Positions 9,722 through 19,964 of a DNA stretch of 64,000 bases are shown one piece after another. The notes below the pieces were generated by a model, which saw only the letters and a list, made by a program, of their open reading frames with translations, had not been told where the DNA came from and made no database searches. Positions within the stretch are counted from its first letter, which is position 1; every line of letters starts with the position of its first letter. The position numbers and the translations under genes are program-made. Source of the DNA: Botrytis cinerea B05.10 (Eukaryota; Ascomycota; Leotiomycetes; Helotiales; Sclerotiniaceae); assembly GCF_000143535.2 (NCBI RefSeq), contig NC_037325.1, positions 1 to 64,000 of the forward strand, given 5' to 3'.

Positions 9722-11572
9722 ATGTAGTTTATTAGTGGGTCAACTATATTAGTGAATCAGCCACTTTTACCTCGAATTATCATTTCAAAACTATATTATT
9801 CAATAACAACTAAATTAATTAATTAAAATTATTAAGAATCTAATAATTTAGAATCTATTATATTATTTTAATAAATTCTTATATTATAATTTATCTTTCT
9901 ACATTTACTACAATATCAATTAGAAAATACTTCTTTATTATAATTTCCCCCTTTTTAATACTTATCATATTAAATCTAAATATCAACCTCTTACTAAAAT
10001 AATATATCAAAAACCTTTTATCCAATAAATATTCCTTTTTAATATAATTAAATTTTTTTCATATATCAATACTTACTTAATACTTCATTTGCTATCCAAA
10101 ATATACAATTCTCTACATTTAAAAATATATTTTCATAAACTAATCTCTTTATACCCTTAATTAAAGCTAATACAATTTCAAATATAAATATAAAGAAATT
10201 TAATTAATAACAAATTATTTAAAATTTAATTAATATTAATTAAAAAAAAACTTCAATTGAATTATAAAAGATTTAAAAGATCTATTAATCTAAATCAAAA
10301 AAAGAAAAAGTAAATATACAAATTCGAATATCTAATTTCAAAAACACAACTTCAAAATTAAATAAAATTAAATCTATTCCTCGAAATCCTAATTTCATAT
10401 TCTAAAAGATAATTAATTCCTTATATACAATTTTAAAAACTATAAAAAATTCAACCTTCAAAATATAATTAATATATACCTTAATAAATTTATCAATTTA
10501 ACTATTATGTAAACATTTTAAATTACTAAAACAATTAATATTAAATAATTAAATTAAATAATTTAAATACAATAATAAATATAAACATATAATATCATTC
10601 TCTTTACAATATACTTGAAAAACTACTAATTCATAACTTTCATACCCATCCAATATCAATATTCAATATTTACTCTTTCTTCAATTCTTAATATACTTAT
10701 TAAAATATTTCAATTATTCTAAATCCATCTTATTATTTATTTATTTATTAAATATAAATTTAATAATTTATTTTATAAGAAAATCAATTTCGATATACTA
10801 ATTGAAGAAATAAATCTATTTCTAAATCACTAAAAATAAAAAAATAGTTTTGTTTTCTTTATTCCTATATATTATTATTATAACCCATTCTCGATTATCT
10901 AATTATATAGATTTACTTTTACTATATTTTTCAACACTAATAATAACTATTATTATATATATAATTTCTATTATAAAATCTATTTCATCAAAATTATAAA
11001 AATCTTTATTCAAAATACCATATTTCATTTATGTATTTATAATCAATCGAAATCACTCTTTAATAAATTTGAAATCCTTATAAAAAACTCTTTGAAAATT
11101 ATAAATACAATTAAAACACATCTTTAATTCAATTCAATATTTTACAAATCAATATATTCAAAACTTCCCAATACATTTCACACTCTTCGATTCGAAAATA
11201 TAATTCGCCATATCTTCCATATTCTTAAATTTAAATAGAAAATCTCTCAAATCTATATCAAAAATATATTGAATAAATACCTCCTCTTCTAATTCAATCA
11301 AATTATAACTTTTTGATTGAATTTTAGCCATATTAGATTTACTTCGAATTCTATCACTCAATATAATTTGAAATATATAATAAAACTGAACTACCTTTCG
11401 AATTAATAATTTTTTATTTAATTTAATAACTTAAATAACTAAGATTATATATACTTCTTTAAAATGATTTTCTATAATTAATTATAAAGAAAACGCATAT
11501 TGAATATAGAATAATAATTCAAGGTAAAAGTAGCCGATCCATTGATATGGCCGACCCACTGATAAACTACGT
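9722..11572 (-). mobile_element. Fot1/pogo-like DNA transposon A, RIP-degraded
   Basis: 1851 bp bounded by terminal inverted repeats (left ATGTAGTTTATTAGTG, right end reading ACGTAGTTTATCAGTG on the minus strand) and flanked by TA on both sides, the target of Tc1/mariner-superfamily elements. On the minus strand the segment around 11361-11158 translates to a CENP-B/HTH-like transposase N-terminal region (LIELEEEVFIQYI..., then FKNMEDMANYIFESK). Beyond a stop it continues with a region resembling IGK.W..RF.K...ELK and YNFDE, hallmarks of Fot1/pogo transposases. Stops and frame loss make it inactive. It matches elements D and E. Confidence 0.85.
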
Positions 11573-11574
11573 TA

Positions 11575-12340
11575 ACATTATAATAAACTATTGTTAATAA
11601 TATAATAATAATTGAATTTGATATATAAATTATAAGAATCTCTTTTAATATTAAATCATTTGATATAATAAATTAAATTAAAAATATTATAAATAAAAGT
11701 TGTTTATATAAAAGGTATATTAAAAAAGGAAATATTATAATTATTTAAATAAATAAAAGGGAAGATATATTAATATAAATACTTAGAATAAATATTAGAC
11801 TAAAAAGGGGATAGTATTATAATAAATTAATAACAGGCTATAGAATTATTAATTTATAAATTATAATAATATTATAGATCTTAATAATTTAATTATAATA
11901 TATTAAAGAATATTAAATATTAAAGAAAGTTTTAAATATATATATAATATTAATTATAGAATATTTTAAAAGTATAAAATATAATTCTTAAAATAATAAA
12001 TTTTAAAAAGTATTAAATATAATTTTATAAATTTTTTATAAAATTATATTAATAATATTTTAAAGAATTAATTTTAGAATAAAAAAAAGATAAATTAGAA
12101 TAATAGAAATTACGGAACAAATATTATATAATTAAAAGTTAATTGATTTATTAATTGATTTATTAATCGATTTATTAATTGATTTTAATATGAAGATCTA
12201 TATAAAAAATAGGTTTTATTATAATATAAAGTTTTATATTCAAAATAATAATTATTAATTTTATTATTATAATTATAAGAATTGTGATTAATTATAATTT
12301 TATTGAATTCTTATTTAAAGTTTAGTTTAAACTATTTCAA
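11575..12340. other. AT-rich spacer
   Basis: Very AT-rich degraded sequence with no recognisable gene, TIR or LTR. Confidence 0.5.
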
Positions 12341-12960
12341 AAGATCTTTAGATACTTTCACATGATCCTAGAGGCAGCTCCCGTAACATATAGTCTATAT
12401 GTTGGTGATTCTACAGCCTGTTACTAATCCATTGTAACATATATATTCTATATATAAAATTCATAATATATTTAATAATATAGTGTATTCGATGTTAAAC
12501 CGCTTTAGTAATACTTCTAAGATGATTAGTAAACATATTTGTTTCAATATACCTAGATAACTGGGTCCAAGTATATACCCCCGAACTGACGGGAATATAG
12601 GATAAGTCCGCTATCCCTGTGATTGTACGGATTCCCGGAATTCCATAGTCCCCGTACCACTGTCAGCCAACCTCTTCACATAATAAACCAGTCGGAACAA
12701 TTAAGACACGTAAGGTCCTTGCATGATATCCCTAGGGCCACTTAAATCCCAGAGTAGGGTCTGACAGCAAAGCTTCAGATTTCGTATCAGCTTCCACTTA
12801 GGACGTCCTCATACTCGACAGCCGAAAACCTTATTCAATCATGATTATTAATCTTTAGCCCCATTAATAGTCGGCACATCAAACGTCCGACTAGTTCCTA
12901 GTCCGGGAAAGCGAATGTCTCCGGAAAGCGTATTATCGTCATAATATTATAATACTCATT
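12341..12960. other. Non-RIPped island without a recognised gene
   Basis: Base composition rises sharply relative to both sides. It starts near a palindrome (AACATATAG next to CTATATGTT, about 12392-12410) followed by TGTTGGTGATTC, which resembles an LTR start. No matching LTR end, no TSD and no long open frame were found. Possibly a fragment of a retroelement or an unannotated non-coding segment. Confidence 0.3.
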
Positions 12961-13737
12961 ATTATAAAAGTTTTATTTTGTAGTATTAAGTACTATAAAA
13001 TTGAATTGTAATGATCTTAATGAAGCTAATAATAGGACGCTTTTTTATATTTGTGTAAAATCTAGTAGTCGTATATTGGAAATCAGAATCTTTAATACGA
13101 AATACTCGATTTTATTGACTTTTATAGAAAATACTATTAAAATTTGATCGGGATAATTCACTTTCCGGTGACATTCGCGTTACTCACCCGGGAACTGATC
13201 AGCCACTTGAAGAGTCGACTATCAGACGTTGGATATTCATCCCTAGGTCGAATTGTCTTTCCCCACTACAACATTCGATGTTTTAAAAATCCGGGAGAGG
13301 AATCACGAACACACAAGTTACTTCCCCATCTTAAATTAAGTTAAAGTTTACAAAGGAATATACAGGCAACGAAATTGAAAAATTTCGTGACCCGAACGCG
13401 AAACCACTCAGAGCGTAGAAGTGACATAGGAGGTGATTGAAGTCTTGCCCTCTTCGAATATATATATATCTTTTCATATCCGACACTCTCCTCATTCTAT
13501 ATCTGATTTAGATTTCACTTCATTTGTTTTCAAATTTCATTCACAATCATAAACAATAGATACACTTCAAAATTCGCGACATTCGCTCTCAAGTCAACTC
13601 GTTTTACTTTGAAGAAGTATTAAGCATCGTCGCTTCACTGAGCCTTTATCCAACGCCAATCAAACTTTGAACGAAAAACCCCACAACTTTACTCCTCGAA
13701 TTCTCAGTCAAGAACGCTTACCATTTGCATAGTCAAA
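12961..13737. other. Upstream region of the FAD oxidoreductase
   Basis: Composition moves from AT-rich to balanced. TATATATATATC at about 13461-13472 lies some 270 bp before the ATG and could be a core promoter element; a pyrimidine-rich stretch follows. No gene is supported here. Confidence 0.35.
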
Positions 13738-15156
13738 ATGAGTCAGATAATTAATGTCGATTACCTTGTCGTTGGTGCGGGTGCCATGGGAATGGCTTTC
13801 GTCGACGCCCTGTTCACCGACAACAAAGACGTCACGCTCGCTATTGTCGACCGCTACAACCGCCCAGGTGGTCACTGGACTAAGGCCTATCCTTTTGTTC
13901 GCCTCCACCAGCCATCTAACTGCTACGGCGTCAATTCCAGGAAACTGGGTGAGGATAAGATTGACACGGTTGGCTGGAACAGCGGCTTGGGAGAGCTCGC
14001 GACCAGAGACGAGATCCTGGGATATTACACCAGGGTTTTGACGCAGCAATTCCTACCATCTAATAGGGTCACCTACTATCCTTTGTGTGAATATACTAGT
14101 GGCGGCGAATTTCACTCGACTGTCACCGGGCAGAAGTATTCTGTCGGAAACGAAACTCGGATTGTTGATGCCACCTTCATGCGCGTGAAGGTCCCCTCTA
14201 TGAGCCCACCTGTCTATAGTGTCGCGGACGATGTGAAACTTATTACACCAAATGGTTTAGCTCAAATTTCTCGACCTTATGCCAACTATACCGTTGTTGG
14301 TGCTGGCAAGACTGGTATTGATGCCTGCCTATGGATGCTAAGCATGGGCATTGAGCCGTCAAAAATTACGTGGATTATGCCACGCGACTCGTGGTTGTGG
14401 GATCGGGGTTTCTTCCAAACCGAAAAATCATTTATCGAGAAGTCAAAAAAGGCCCTTGAAGTAGAGGCCGAAGGAGTGATGAGCGCCACATCGGTGGATG
14501 ACTTGTTCAAACGGCTAAATGCATCCGGGTCCTTGCTGCGCGTATCTAAGGACCACTGGCCCACTATGTTCCGCTGCGCTACTGTGTCCTTGCAAGAATT
14601 TGAGCAGATTAAGGAAATCGAGCATATCGTTCGCCTGGGCCGGGTGAAACAGATCACTGCGAGTGAGGTGACTCTGGAAGATGGAAAGTTCAGTTCTGTG
14701 CCCGACACGCTTTATATCGATTGTTCGGCAGATGGGCTCAAGGGATTGGAACCGGTTCCCGTGTTCAACGGCAAACATATCACTCTTCAGGCTGTCCGTT
14801 ACTGTCAGCAAGTATTTAGTGCCGCTCTTATTGCCCATGTCGAGGCTGTGTACGATAATGACGAAAAGAAAAATTCTCTCTGTAACCCGATACCACACCC
14901 TAGCAAATCTATTGACTGGCTTGGCACCAAACTCCGGGATTATGAGAATACGTTATTATGGAACGCAGAGCCGAAGATGACGACCTGGCTGAGCCAATCT
15001 CGCCTTAATCTCTATAGATACTTGCAACCATCGCTGCCAGAGGATAGCGGGGAGCGGCGGCTCGTGTTGCAAGCATTTGAGGAAAAGCGAGGACTGTACT
15101 ATAACAAGCTCCGAAAGCTTTTTGATGATTATAATGCGGGAGACGTGAAGGCATAA
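13738..15156 (+). CDS. FAD/NAD(P)-binding oxidoreductase (flavin monooxygenase-like fold)
   Basis: A single-exon 472-aa protein. Residues 8-18 (VDYLVVGAGAMG) form an N-terminal FAD dinucleotide-binding motif, followed by an acidic residue at the end of the next strand and PGGHW, common in flavoprotein monooxygenases and pyridine-nucleotide-disulfide-like oxidoreductases. A second Rossmann motif, VVGAGKTGIDA, lies near residue 186 and would bind NAD(P)H. No signal peptide or membrane segment is visible, so it is probably cytosolic. Start chosen at the first ATG of the frame, in a CAAAATG context. Substrate unknown; such enzymes often serve secondary metabolism or detoxification. The frame is intact with balanced base composition, unlike its RIPped neighbours. 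Confidence 0.88.
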   Translation: MSQIINVDYLVVGAGAMGMAFVDALFTDNKDVTLAIVDRYNRPGGHWTKAYPFVRLHQPSNCYGVNSRKLGEDKIDTVGWNSGLGELATRDEILGYYTRVLTQQFLPSNRVTYYPLCEYTSGGEFHSTVTGQKYSVGNETRIVDATFMRVKVPSMSPPVYSVADDVKLITPNGLAQISRPYANYTVVGAGKTGIDACLWMLSMGIEPSKITWIMPRDSWLWDRGFFQTEKSFIEKSKKALEVEAEGVMSATSVDDLFKRLNASGSLLRVSKDHWPTMFRCATVSLQEFEQIKEIEHIVRLGRVKQITASEVTLEDGKFSSVPDTLYIDCSADGLKGLEPVPVFNGKHITLQAVRYCQQVFSAALIAHVEAVYDNDEKKNSLCNPIPHPSKSIDWLGTKLRDYENTLLWNAEPKMTTWLSQSRLNLYRYLQPSLPEDSGERRLVLQAFEEKRGLYYNKLRKLFDDYNAGDVKA

Positions 15157-15668
15157 CAGCATATCGCTATTAAGGGCATGCTTGCTTCAAAGGGGTAGTA
15201 TTTGAGTGACGCGTTCAATTTATAGTTCCTTGTGAGTATTACAATTTACTCTAGTGTCAAAACAAGCGAATTCTTCTATATCTATTGGCCCCATAGGTGT
15301 TCTAAATCGAGAATATGTCTCTTAGTTTTCCATCCAGTATCATCCTCGATCTTTCTAAGATGAGTTAATACAGCTATCTTCTCAATAAAAGTTGGTATCT
15401 GTTGTGCAGCAATACAGATTAGATGAATACTATTGACTAAAGTTGCTCTTGAAATGAATTAGCTCGTCTTTTATTATAATCTTGAGTAAGAACTTACTGC
15501 TCATTGTGTGTAATTGAAATTCCTATAATACGGCGGGCATGACAGACCGGTGATACCTAGATGAGACAATAAATTTAGGGGGGCAATGACCAACATTTTA
15601 GAAAGGAAGTTGGCTTACTAGGGCGGAGAATCTAGAAGATTTTTTTCCCGTTGCAAGGAGTAAAATAG
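15157..15668. other. Intergenic between the FAD oxidoreductase and regulator remnant
   Basis: Contains the 3' region of the upstream gene. No gene or repeat recognised. Confidence 0.4.
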
Positions 15669-16930
15669 ATGCAATATGGTAGTACATGTTTCCGCAAGCT
15701 TTGTCGGTTTTTCAGTAAGTCAAAGAGCTATGCTATGGTAAATAATATCATACCAGCTGGTGCATTACTAAAAAGAATAATTGGGAAAGTATTATCCCCT
15801 GAAGCTTCAACTTCCATGATGCATCGAACGGTTTGTGGTCTATCAACCACCCAGCTTTGTAACTCTGCCCAGAGATTGCGGAGATTGGTTTCGCTCAGAT
15901 CAATCGACTCTCTAGACAACCCGTTGATGATTCTTGCGGTAATAAATATAGCTCGGTTACTATAAGTATCTTGATTAAGGCCATGGACCGCTTCATCTTG
16001 CGCCACTCTCCATGCGTCGAGAGGAATCAAGGTTGATCGTCGACTCGCATATGCCACCCAGATATCTGTAGATGATTAGTGTGAGTCGGGGAAATCGATG
16101 TTTTTTATACCTTGTCTAGCGAAGGTCCAGAAGCATGCTGATAATATACCATCCGAGATCTTGCTGCTAGTAGTTGCTTGTAAAAGATGTGAACAATAGT
16201 GTAGGATGGAGCTTTCTTCCATAGGCTACCCCGAAGCTGATGAATATATGCAGAGAATTGTTGTTCAAAGAAGAGCCCCTTCATGATGATCTTGTCTGAA
16301 ACGTTGAAGTGTTTCGCGAGCAAACTTATAAAGCTCTCTAGTAAGCAGAGTAGAAGTACTGTTACATTTCATACTTTGTATAGAGGCAAGTGCTACAGCA
16401 GCCGCCGCAAATGGTTCTGATTCTATAACAAAGTTGCCGCACAACGTAGAAAAAAGGTTCAAAGAATTAGTCACCCCGCACCACTTTGAAGTTTCTCCGA
16501 AATACAATGACAACAAGCCTGCCTTTGTATGATTATTTATAGGCCAGGATAGCACTTCTTGAGATGGAGTGTTTGAAGAACTTTCATGGTAAGTTAAATT
16601 AGGCGACATCTGTATATGAGGAGTATCATTGCTAGGTAGATAATTAATTGCTATAAGTGAGAGAGTCAGAAGCAGGTGGCGATTGAGAGCTCGAATGTCT
16701 GATATTTTCGCTGCTACTTAACGATTGAGAAGTACTGATTGTCATCTCTGGATTATTTTGTGAGTCTCCATCCCCAGTGAGAGTACTAAGCTGCGAAATA
16801 TGGGGAACTGCCCCACTTTCTGACCATCACGTCGTCGGATTTCGCGGAACAACCTTCTACGCTTTGATCTTGATTGCCCGTCAATGAATTGACAACTGGC
16901 AACAATAGACATACCCTCTCCCATATCACT
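15669..16930 (-). pseudogene. Broken Zn2Cys6-type fungal transcription factor
   Basis: Fragments on the minus strand match the order of a fungal-specific regulator with a DUF3468-like (Fungal_trans_2) domain. There is a Ser-rich linker at about 16830-16650, an N-terminal domain fragment (LLTRELYKFARETLQRF, 16609-16265), a fragment ending SLDK (to about 16111), and a C-terminal fragment with PLDAWRVAQDEA, NLRNLWAELQSWV and FPIILFSNAPAG (16057-15728). A canonical 45-bp GT-AG intron (16110-16066) joins SLDK to DIWVAYASR. The fragments lie in different frames with stops, and no cysteine cluster can be read at the N-terminus. The gene is therefore probably dead. When intact it may have regulated a neighbouring metabolic gene, which is only inference. 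Confidence 0.6.
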
Positions 16931-17140
16931 TTACCTGATATAAGGTAAATCTAACCCGGTTGTATTTCTTAATGCGTTTCCTCAAAAGTCCCAATCTTGA
17001 ACTCACTTAGGTAAAACTGACTCGGGAAATTTTGTCTTTGTAATATTCAATCTTCCATGGCCTGATGTTGACATTAGGCCACCCATAGATATCGGCTACG
17101 ATGGCATATATACCCTTTAGTGGCAGAATCCGTAATATTT
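16931..17140. other. Intergenic upstream of the regulator remnant
   Basis: No feature recognised. A zinc-cluster exon would be expected here but no CxxC..C pattern is readable. Confidence 0.3.
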
Positions 17141-17810
17141 GAAGTAGACATTTTGTTAATGTAATAAAATCCTCAATATTTTTATAAAATGTTGAAAAAA
17201 GCGTTTTCAAAGTATTAATTAAATGAATTTTACTTTAAAAAAAACTTAATAAAAGTTTTGGAATTTTAATCTAAAACAACCAATTGTTTATTTATATTTA
17301 ATTTAATTAATAAATATACAAATTAAAACTAAATAAAAATTATATATAGCATAATACAATAATAAAACTTCTAATTAAAAGAAAATTTGAAAATAAAATA
17401 AATAATCAACCCACCCCCCAGCCCCCCCTAAACTCCCAATCAATAACATTCACCTACTTTATAGTTCTTACACTCATTCGTTTTCTTCTCCTAACTCTTA
17501 TATTCACTTCTCCCCTCCTTCTAACTTTTACATTTACTCCCTTTCCATTCACCTTTCCCACAACTTTCATATTCAAATCTCTTAAACCCTTAAACTATTA
17601 TTTTCTTTTTTCTATTAAAATTCAATACTAAACAAATCTCAAAATATATCAATTATATTCATTACTAATAAAACAATTATTTCATTTATAACAAAGAGAA
17701 TATATTATGATTATAACATATAAAATAAAATTTGTATAGAGATTTATATTGAATTTCTTTTTGTCAATAATATTAACTTTACTATCATATGAATAAATAA
17801 AGTAAAATCC
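17141..17810. repeat. Dispersed AT-rich repeat R1, copy 1
   Basis: Strongly similar to 33440-34130. Shared landmarks include AATATTTTTATAA.AT.TTGAAAAAAGC, AATAATAAA.CTT.TAATTAAAA, pyrimidine-rich TCTCCTCCTAA / TTCTCC.CTCCTTCTA and TTTATATTGAATTTCTTT. A second, inverted copy follows the one at 33 kb. It directly abuts the alcohol dehydrogenase-like pseudogene, so it may have exposed that gene to RIP leakage. Nature of the parent element unknown. Confidence 0.65.
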
Positions 17811-17907
17811 ATTACTTGCAATCTTATATCACTACAACCAAAACACTTTGTCTTCTTTACTCGTCTACCTTTACACCTATCAATTTCTCAATCAGAATAT
17901 TTCAAAG

Positions 17908-19005
17908 ATGTCGTACCAGAAAGTCTTTCGTCTAGCTTCTCAAGGCTCTCATCACAACATTCAGTCACATTCTGAACCTATTCCTACAATTGACGCTCAT
18001 GAGATCCTGGTTAAAATCTGTGGCCTCGCTCTGAACTACCGAGACTTGGCTATCACCAACGGCACATATCCTTTCCCGGTCAAAGATAATGTCATCCCTT
18101 GCTCCGATGCTGCCGGTGAGGTAGTGAAAGTTGGCTCCCGGGTCGACAACTTGAAAATCGAAGACCGTGTCATCGCAGGTTATGACGGGACTAATTTGTA
18201 AGGGCCGCAGAAAGACTGGGATCATGGGCATGGAAGTCCCGTAGACGGATTCCTGCGAGAATATGCAGTCTTGCCTGCATATTCTGTGATAAAGGTTCCA
18301 GATGGTGCGAGATTGAGTTTTACGCAGATAGCGGCATTGGTTTGTACTGGTGTGACTGCATAGAACGCTTTGTATGGAAATGCTCCTCTGAAGCCGGGAC
18401 AGACTGTTCTCTTCCAAGGTATGACATGTTCCTTTGTAGACAGCTTTTAGCGACTAAAAGTAGATAATAAAAAAAGGTACAGGGGTGTCTCAGTTACTGT
18501 ACTGATTTTAGCAAAAGCTGCTGGTGCTCAAACAATCATTACTTCATCTTCTGATGATAAGCTTACAATTGTACAAAAAAAATACCATCCCGACCACGTT
18601 ATAAACTACAAAACCACGCCAAATTGGGCAGATGAAGCGAAACGTCTTAACGGCGGAGAAGGTGTAGACTACATCTTTGAAAATGGTGGTTCCGGCACCA
18701 TCGGTCAAAGCATAGAGTGTACCAAGATGGAAGGAAGTATTGCCGTTATTGGCTTCTTGTCCGCTGCAAAGCAGGAAGATATGCCGGATGTAGCTGGGCT
18801 TGCGCTTTCCAAAGGATGTTTCGTTATAGGAATCACCGTAGGGTCGAAGCAGTTGTTAAAGGAATCGATTAATTTTATTGTTTCCAAGGGATTGCAACCT
18901 CCTGTGGAGAAGAGTTTTAAGTTAAGTGTAGAAGGAGTCACTGCGGCATATGATTACATACAAGGTGGAAGTCACATTGGCAAGATATGCATTGATGTAG
19001 ATTAA
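17908..19005 (+). pseudogene. Zinc-type alcohol dehydrogenase/quinone reductase-like gene, RIP-inactivated
   Basis: The translation follows the medium-chain dehydrogenase/reductase fold. It opens with MSYQKVFRL, then ALNYRDLAI, PCSDAAGEVVKVG and VDGFLREYAVLP; after a 58-bp intron (18419-18476) come AKAAGAQTIITSSS, DYIFENGGSG and an intact C-terminus. These normally reduce enones or aldehydes with NADPH. Three lesions are visible. A TAA lies at 18199-18201, where CAA would be a CpA-to-TpA change. A TAG lies at 18361-18363, where the family expects Trp after GVTA, a G-to-A change. The glycine-rich GTGGVS loop at about 18480 appears one G short, which shifts frame. The first two are RIP-type. 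The start was chosen at 17908 because homology begins there, not at the upstream ATG at 17848. Confidence 0.85.
18419..18476 (+). other. Intron in the ADH-like pseudogene
   Basis: GTATGA donor and AAAAAAG acceptor, 58 bp, splitting the Gly codon of LFQG. It precedes the G-run frameshift. Confidence 0.65.
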
Positions 19006-19217
19006 AATCGCTTGTAGAGTGTCTTTCGTGAGTGGGAATGCAACAAGTTATTCATGTCTGAAGCGTATAATATTAAGCCCATACCCGTAGGACTTTGATT
19101 TGCAAATGAAACCTTGAAATCAATTCAAAAGACGATCAAATAAGAGTTTGAATTTCTTACAAACAATAAATCATAAATGAATAGAATTAGTATTATCTTT
19201 TATAAAGATAATTATTA

Positions 19218-19653
19218 ACGTAGTTTAATATCGAGTGGTCTATATCATTGAGTGGCTCATTTCACATATATATAAAATTCGTTTGTGTGTAATTGTGCAC
19301 TTTCTTCATTTAATAATATAATTTTATAAAATCTGAAAATATGAAATTTATTTATATAATTATCATTAAAACCTAATTTCTAATTAGAAATTCGAATTAT
19401 TAAAGTAGTTATCAAAGGAATAAAATTTTTGTAACGAAAATCATAACAATTTCCACTTTTTTTACAATATAATAAAAATATTTATACAAAAACTAGATTT
19501 TTAAAAAGCTGAATTTTTATTATTATTTAATATTCTTCTCTTTTTCGAAAATAATAATTACTTATTGAAATTAGAATATTGAAAAAGGCCTAATTTTAGT
19601 ATATTTTGAAATGAGCCACTCAGTGATATGAGCTACTCAGTGTTAAACTACGT
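19218..19653. mobile_element. MITE B of the Fot1-like family
   Basis: 436 bp with TIRs starting ACGTAGTTTAATATCGAG (left) and ending TGTTAAACTACGT (right), flanked by TA dinucleotides. TIR sequence and target match the longer Fot1-like elements A, D and E, but there is no transposase. Near-identical in length to C1 (437 bp). Confidence 0.88.
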
Positions 19654-19655
19654 TA

Positions 19656-19964
19656 TGTCTTTTTTTGAATTATAACTTTCTTGTTTTTAAAATAATTAAA
19701 GTCCTCTTTTTTTTCTTTTCTTTTATAAACAGCAGTATGTAATACTTTGTTTTATTTCATATATTATTTAAAAGATAACTTGGTCTTGAAATCTCAAAAT
19801 CTAATTCAGAAAGCACGCCAATAGTTATAGATATACTAGATAATTAAAAGTATAGTTAATTATATTATACTTAGCTTTTAATACGACACTCACTATACTT
19901 CATTAGAAATCTATCATTGTTATTAACGTATTCTCTCATTTTAATATAATCTTGAATTTACTGA
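19656..19964. other. AT-rich 3' flank of the glycosyltransferase gene
   Basis: Spacer between MITE B and the stop codon of the minus-strand glycosyltransferase. No other feature seen. Confidence 0.4.

Noticed and set aside
12341..12960. Possible LTR starting TGTTGGTGATTC
   Set aside because: No matching TG..CA end, no TSD, no PBS or PPT, and no second copy in the window.
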